A DNA stretch of 64,000 bases from an uncultured Arthrobacter sp. (GTDB lineage Bacteria > Actinomycetota > Actinomycetes > Actinomycetales > Micrococcaceae): assembly GCF_947495145.1 (NCBI RefSeq), contig NZ_CANLXP010000006.1, positions 62,001-126,000 on the forward strand. The letters run 5' to 3'. Of the stretch, positions 63,267 through 64,000 are shown piece by piece. The translations under genes were made by a program, and so were the position numbers. The notes beneath the pieces were generated by a model. That model was not told the origin of the DNA. It made no database searches and was given only the letters and a program-made list of their open reading frames with translations. Each line of letters opens with the position of its first letter. Position 1 is the stretch's first letter.

Positions 63267-64000
63267 ATGCGCGAAAACGAACACATTGAGTGCTGGCTGA
63301 CCGATATGGACGGCGTCCTGGTACATGAGAACCAGGCGATCCCCGGAGCGGCAGAACTGATCGACCGCTGGGTCGCAACTTCCCGCCGCTTTCTCGTCCT
63401 CACGAACAACTCCATCTACACCCCCCGTGATCTCGCGGCGCGGCTGAAGGCGTCAGGACTTGAGGTTCCGGAGGAAAACCTGTGGACGTCGGCGCTCGCC
63501 ACCGCGCAGTTCCTGCGTGACCAGTTACCGGGAGGCCGCGCCTATGTGATCGGTGAGGCCGGACTGACGACGGCGCTGCATGAGGCCGGCTTTGTCCTCA
63601 CCGACCAGAACCCGGACTACGTGGTGCTCGGCGAAACCCGCACCTACTCGTTCGAAGCGATCACCAAGGCCATCCGCCTGATCCTCGAGGGCGCCCGGTT
63701 CATCGCCACCAACCCGGACACCACCGGCCCGTCGAAGGAGGGTCCGCTGCCCGCCACGGGGGCGATAGCTGCGCTCATCACGGCAGCAACCAACCGCGAG
63801 CCCTACATTGTGGGCAAGCCGAACCCCATGATGTTCCGCTCGGCCATGAACCAGATCGACGCGCACTCGGAGACCACAGCCATGGTGGGCGACCGCATGG
63901 ATACCGACATCATCGCGGGCATGGAGGCTGGCCTGCATACCGTCCTCGTACTCACAGGCATCACGCAGCGGGCAGATATTGAGGCGTACCCCTTCCGGCC
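63267..64000 (+). CDS. HAD-IIA family hydrolase (NagD-like), 3' truncated by window edge
   Basis: ATG at 63267 opens a frame that runs to the end of the window with no stop (244 codons visible), so the 3' end is missing. The product shows the HAD motifs WLTDMDGVLVHEN (I), LVLTNNS (II), VGKPNP (III) and VGDRMDTDIIAG (IV) with a C2B-type cap, as in NagD. These enzymes dephosphorylate small phosphate esters such as UMP, p-nitrophenyl phosphate or 2-phosphoglycolate. Confidence 0.9.
   Translation, partial: MRENEHIECWLTDMDGVLVHENQAIPGAAELIDRWVATSRRFLVLTNNSIYTPRDLAARLKASGLEVPEENLWTSALATAQFLRDQLPGGRAYVIGEAGLTTALHEAGFVLTDQNPDYVVLGETRTYSFEAITKAIRLILEGARFIATNPDTTGPSKEGPLPATGAIAALITAATNREPYIVGKPNPMMFRSAMNQIDAHSETTAMVGDRMDTDIIAGMEAGLHTVLVLTGITQRADIEAYPFR

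Overview
The window is high-GC, gene-dense DNA that reads like the chromosome of an actinobacterium of the Micrococcaceae, most likely Arthrobacter or a close relative. This placement is inferred from the sugar and polyol gene content, the GAF and GAF-ANTAR proteins, the small conserved actinobacterial proteins and the many 1-4 bp ATGA-type gene overlaps. I saw no phage genes, insertion sequences, CRISPR arrays, rRNA or tRNA genes. Both edges cut genes: a Gfo/Idh/MocA oxidoreductase on the left and a HAD-IIA phosphatase on the right.

Layout. (1) 1-3703: carbohydrate genes (oxidoreductase, GH36 alpha-galactosidase, MGH1-like hydrolase). (2) 3774-10633: a sulfur and methionine operon under a SAM riboswitch (sulfonate-type ABC transporter, acetyl-CoA synthetase, O-acetylhomoserine sulfhydrylase, CoA-binding protein). 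(3) 10745-13401: two tiny membrane proteins, an ABC ATPase paralogue with all catalytic motifs lost, a membrane protein and a proline-rich surface protein. (4) 13388-19857: alditol oxidase and the L-arabinose genes araA, araD, araB with a LacI-type regulator. (5) 20174-22041: a small basic protein, a GreA-like factor, a cyclodeaminase-like protein and a VOC protein. (6) 22077-34137: an aldarate island in which D-glucarate and galactarate/L-talarate are dehydrated, then KdgD and a semialdehyde dehydrogenase lead to 2-oxoglutarate, with a tripartite tricarboxylate-type transporter, an AEC carrier, and LysR and GntR regulators with recognisable binding sites. (7) 34209-42323: TetR-controlled drug exporter, nitrilase-family hydrolase, DUF427, PLP enzyme, SurA-like lipoprotein, purA and a frameshifted membrane gene.

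(8) 42525-51105: DUF72, a GAF protein, a GAF-ANTAR protein, a probable stress cluster (CmpX-like membrane protein, PRC-barrel/DUF2382, four-TM protein, 60-residue protein), TerC behind a yybP-ykoY manganese riboswitch, a spore-photoproduct-lyase-like radical SAM protein and a cupin. (9) 51184-56991: mannitol use (mtlD, fused EIICBA, TetR regulator, ptsI). (10) 57085-64000: small acidic protein, MFS symporter, DUF3151, class II aldolase, an ECF sigma factor translationally coupled to a small Cys/His protein, MarR regulator, TrmH-type methyltransferase and HAD phosphatase.

The most useful leads are the pair of LysR-type sites that bracket lysR and tie the glucarate genes to the transporter, the catalytically dead ABC paralogue, the ECF sigma/small protein pair with no RskA-type anti-sigma, the nested palindromic leader before metY, and the tandem GntR operators on the galactarate dehydratase promoter.
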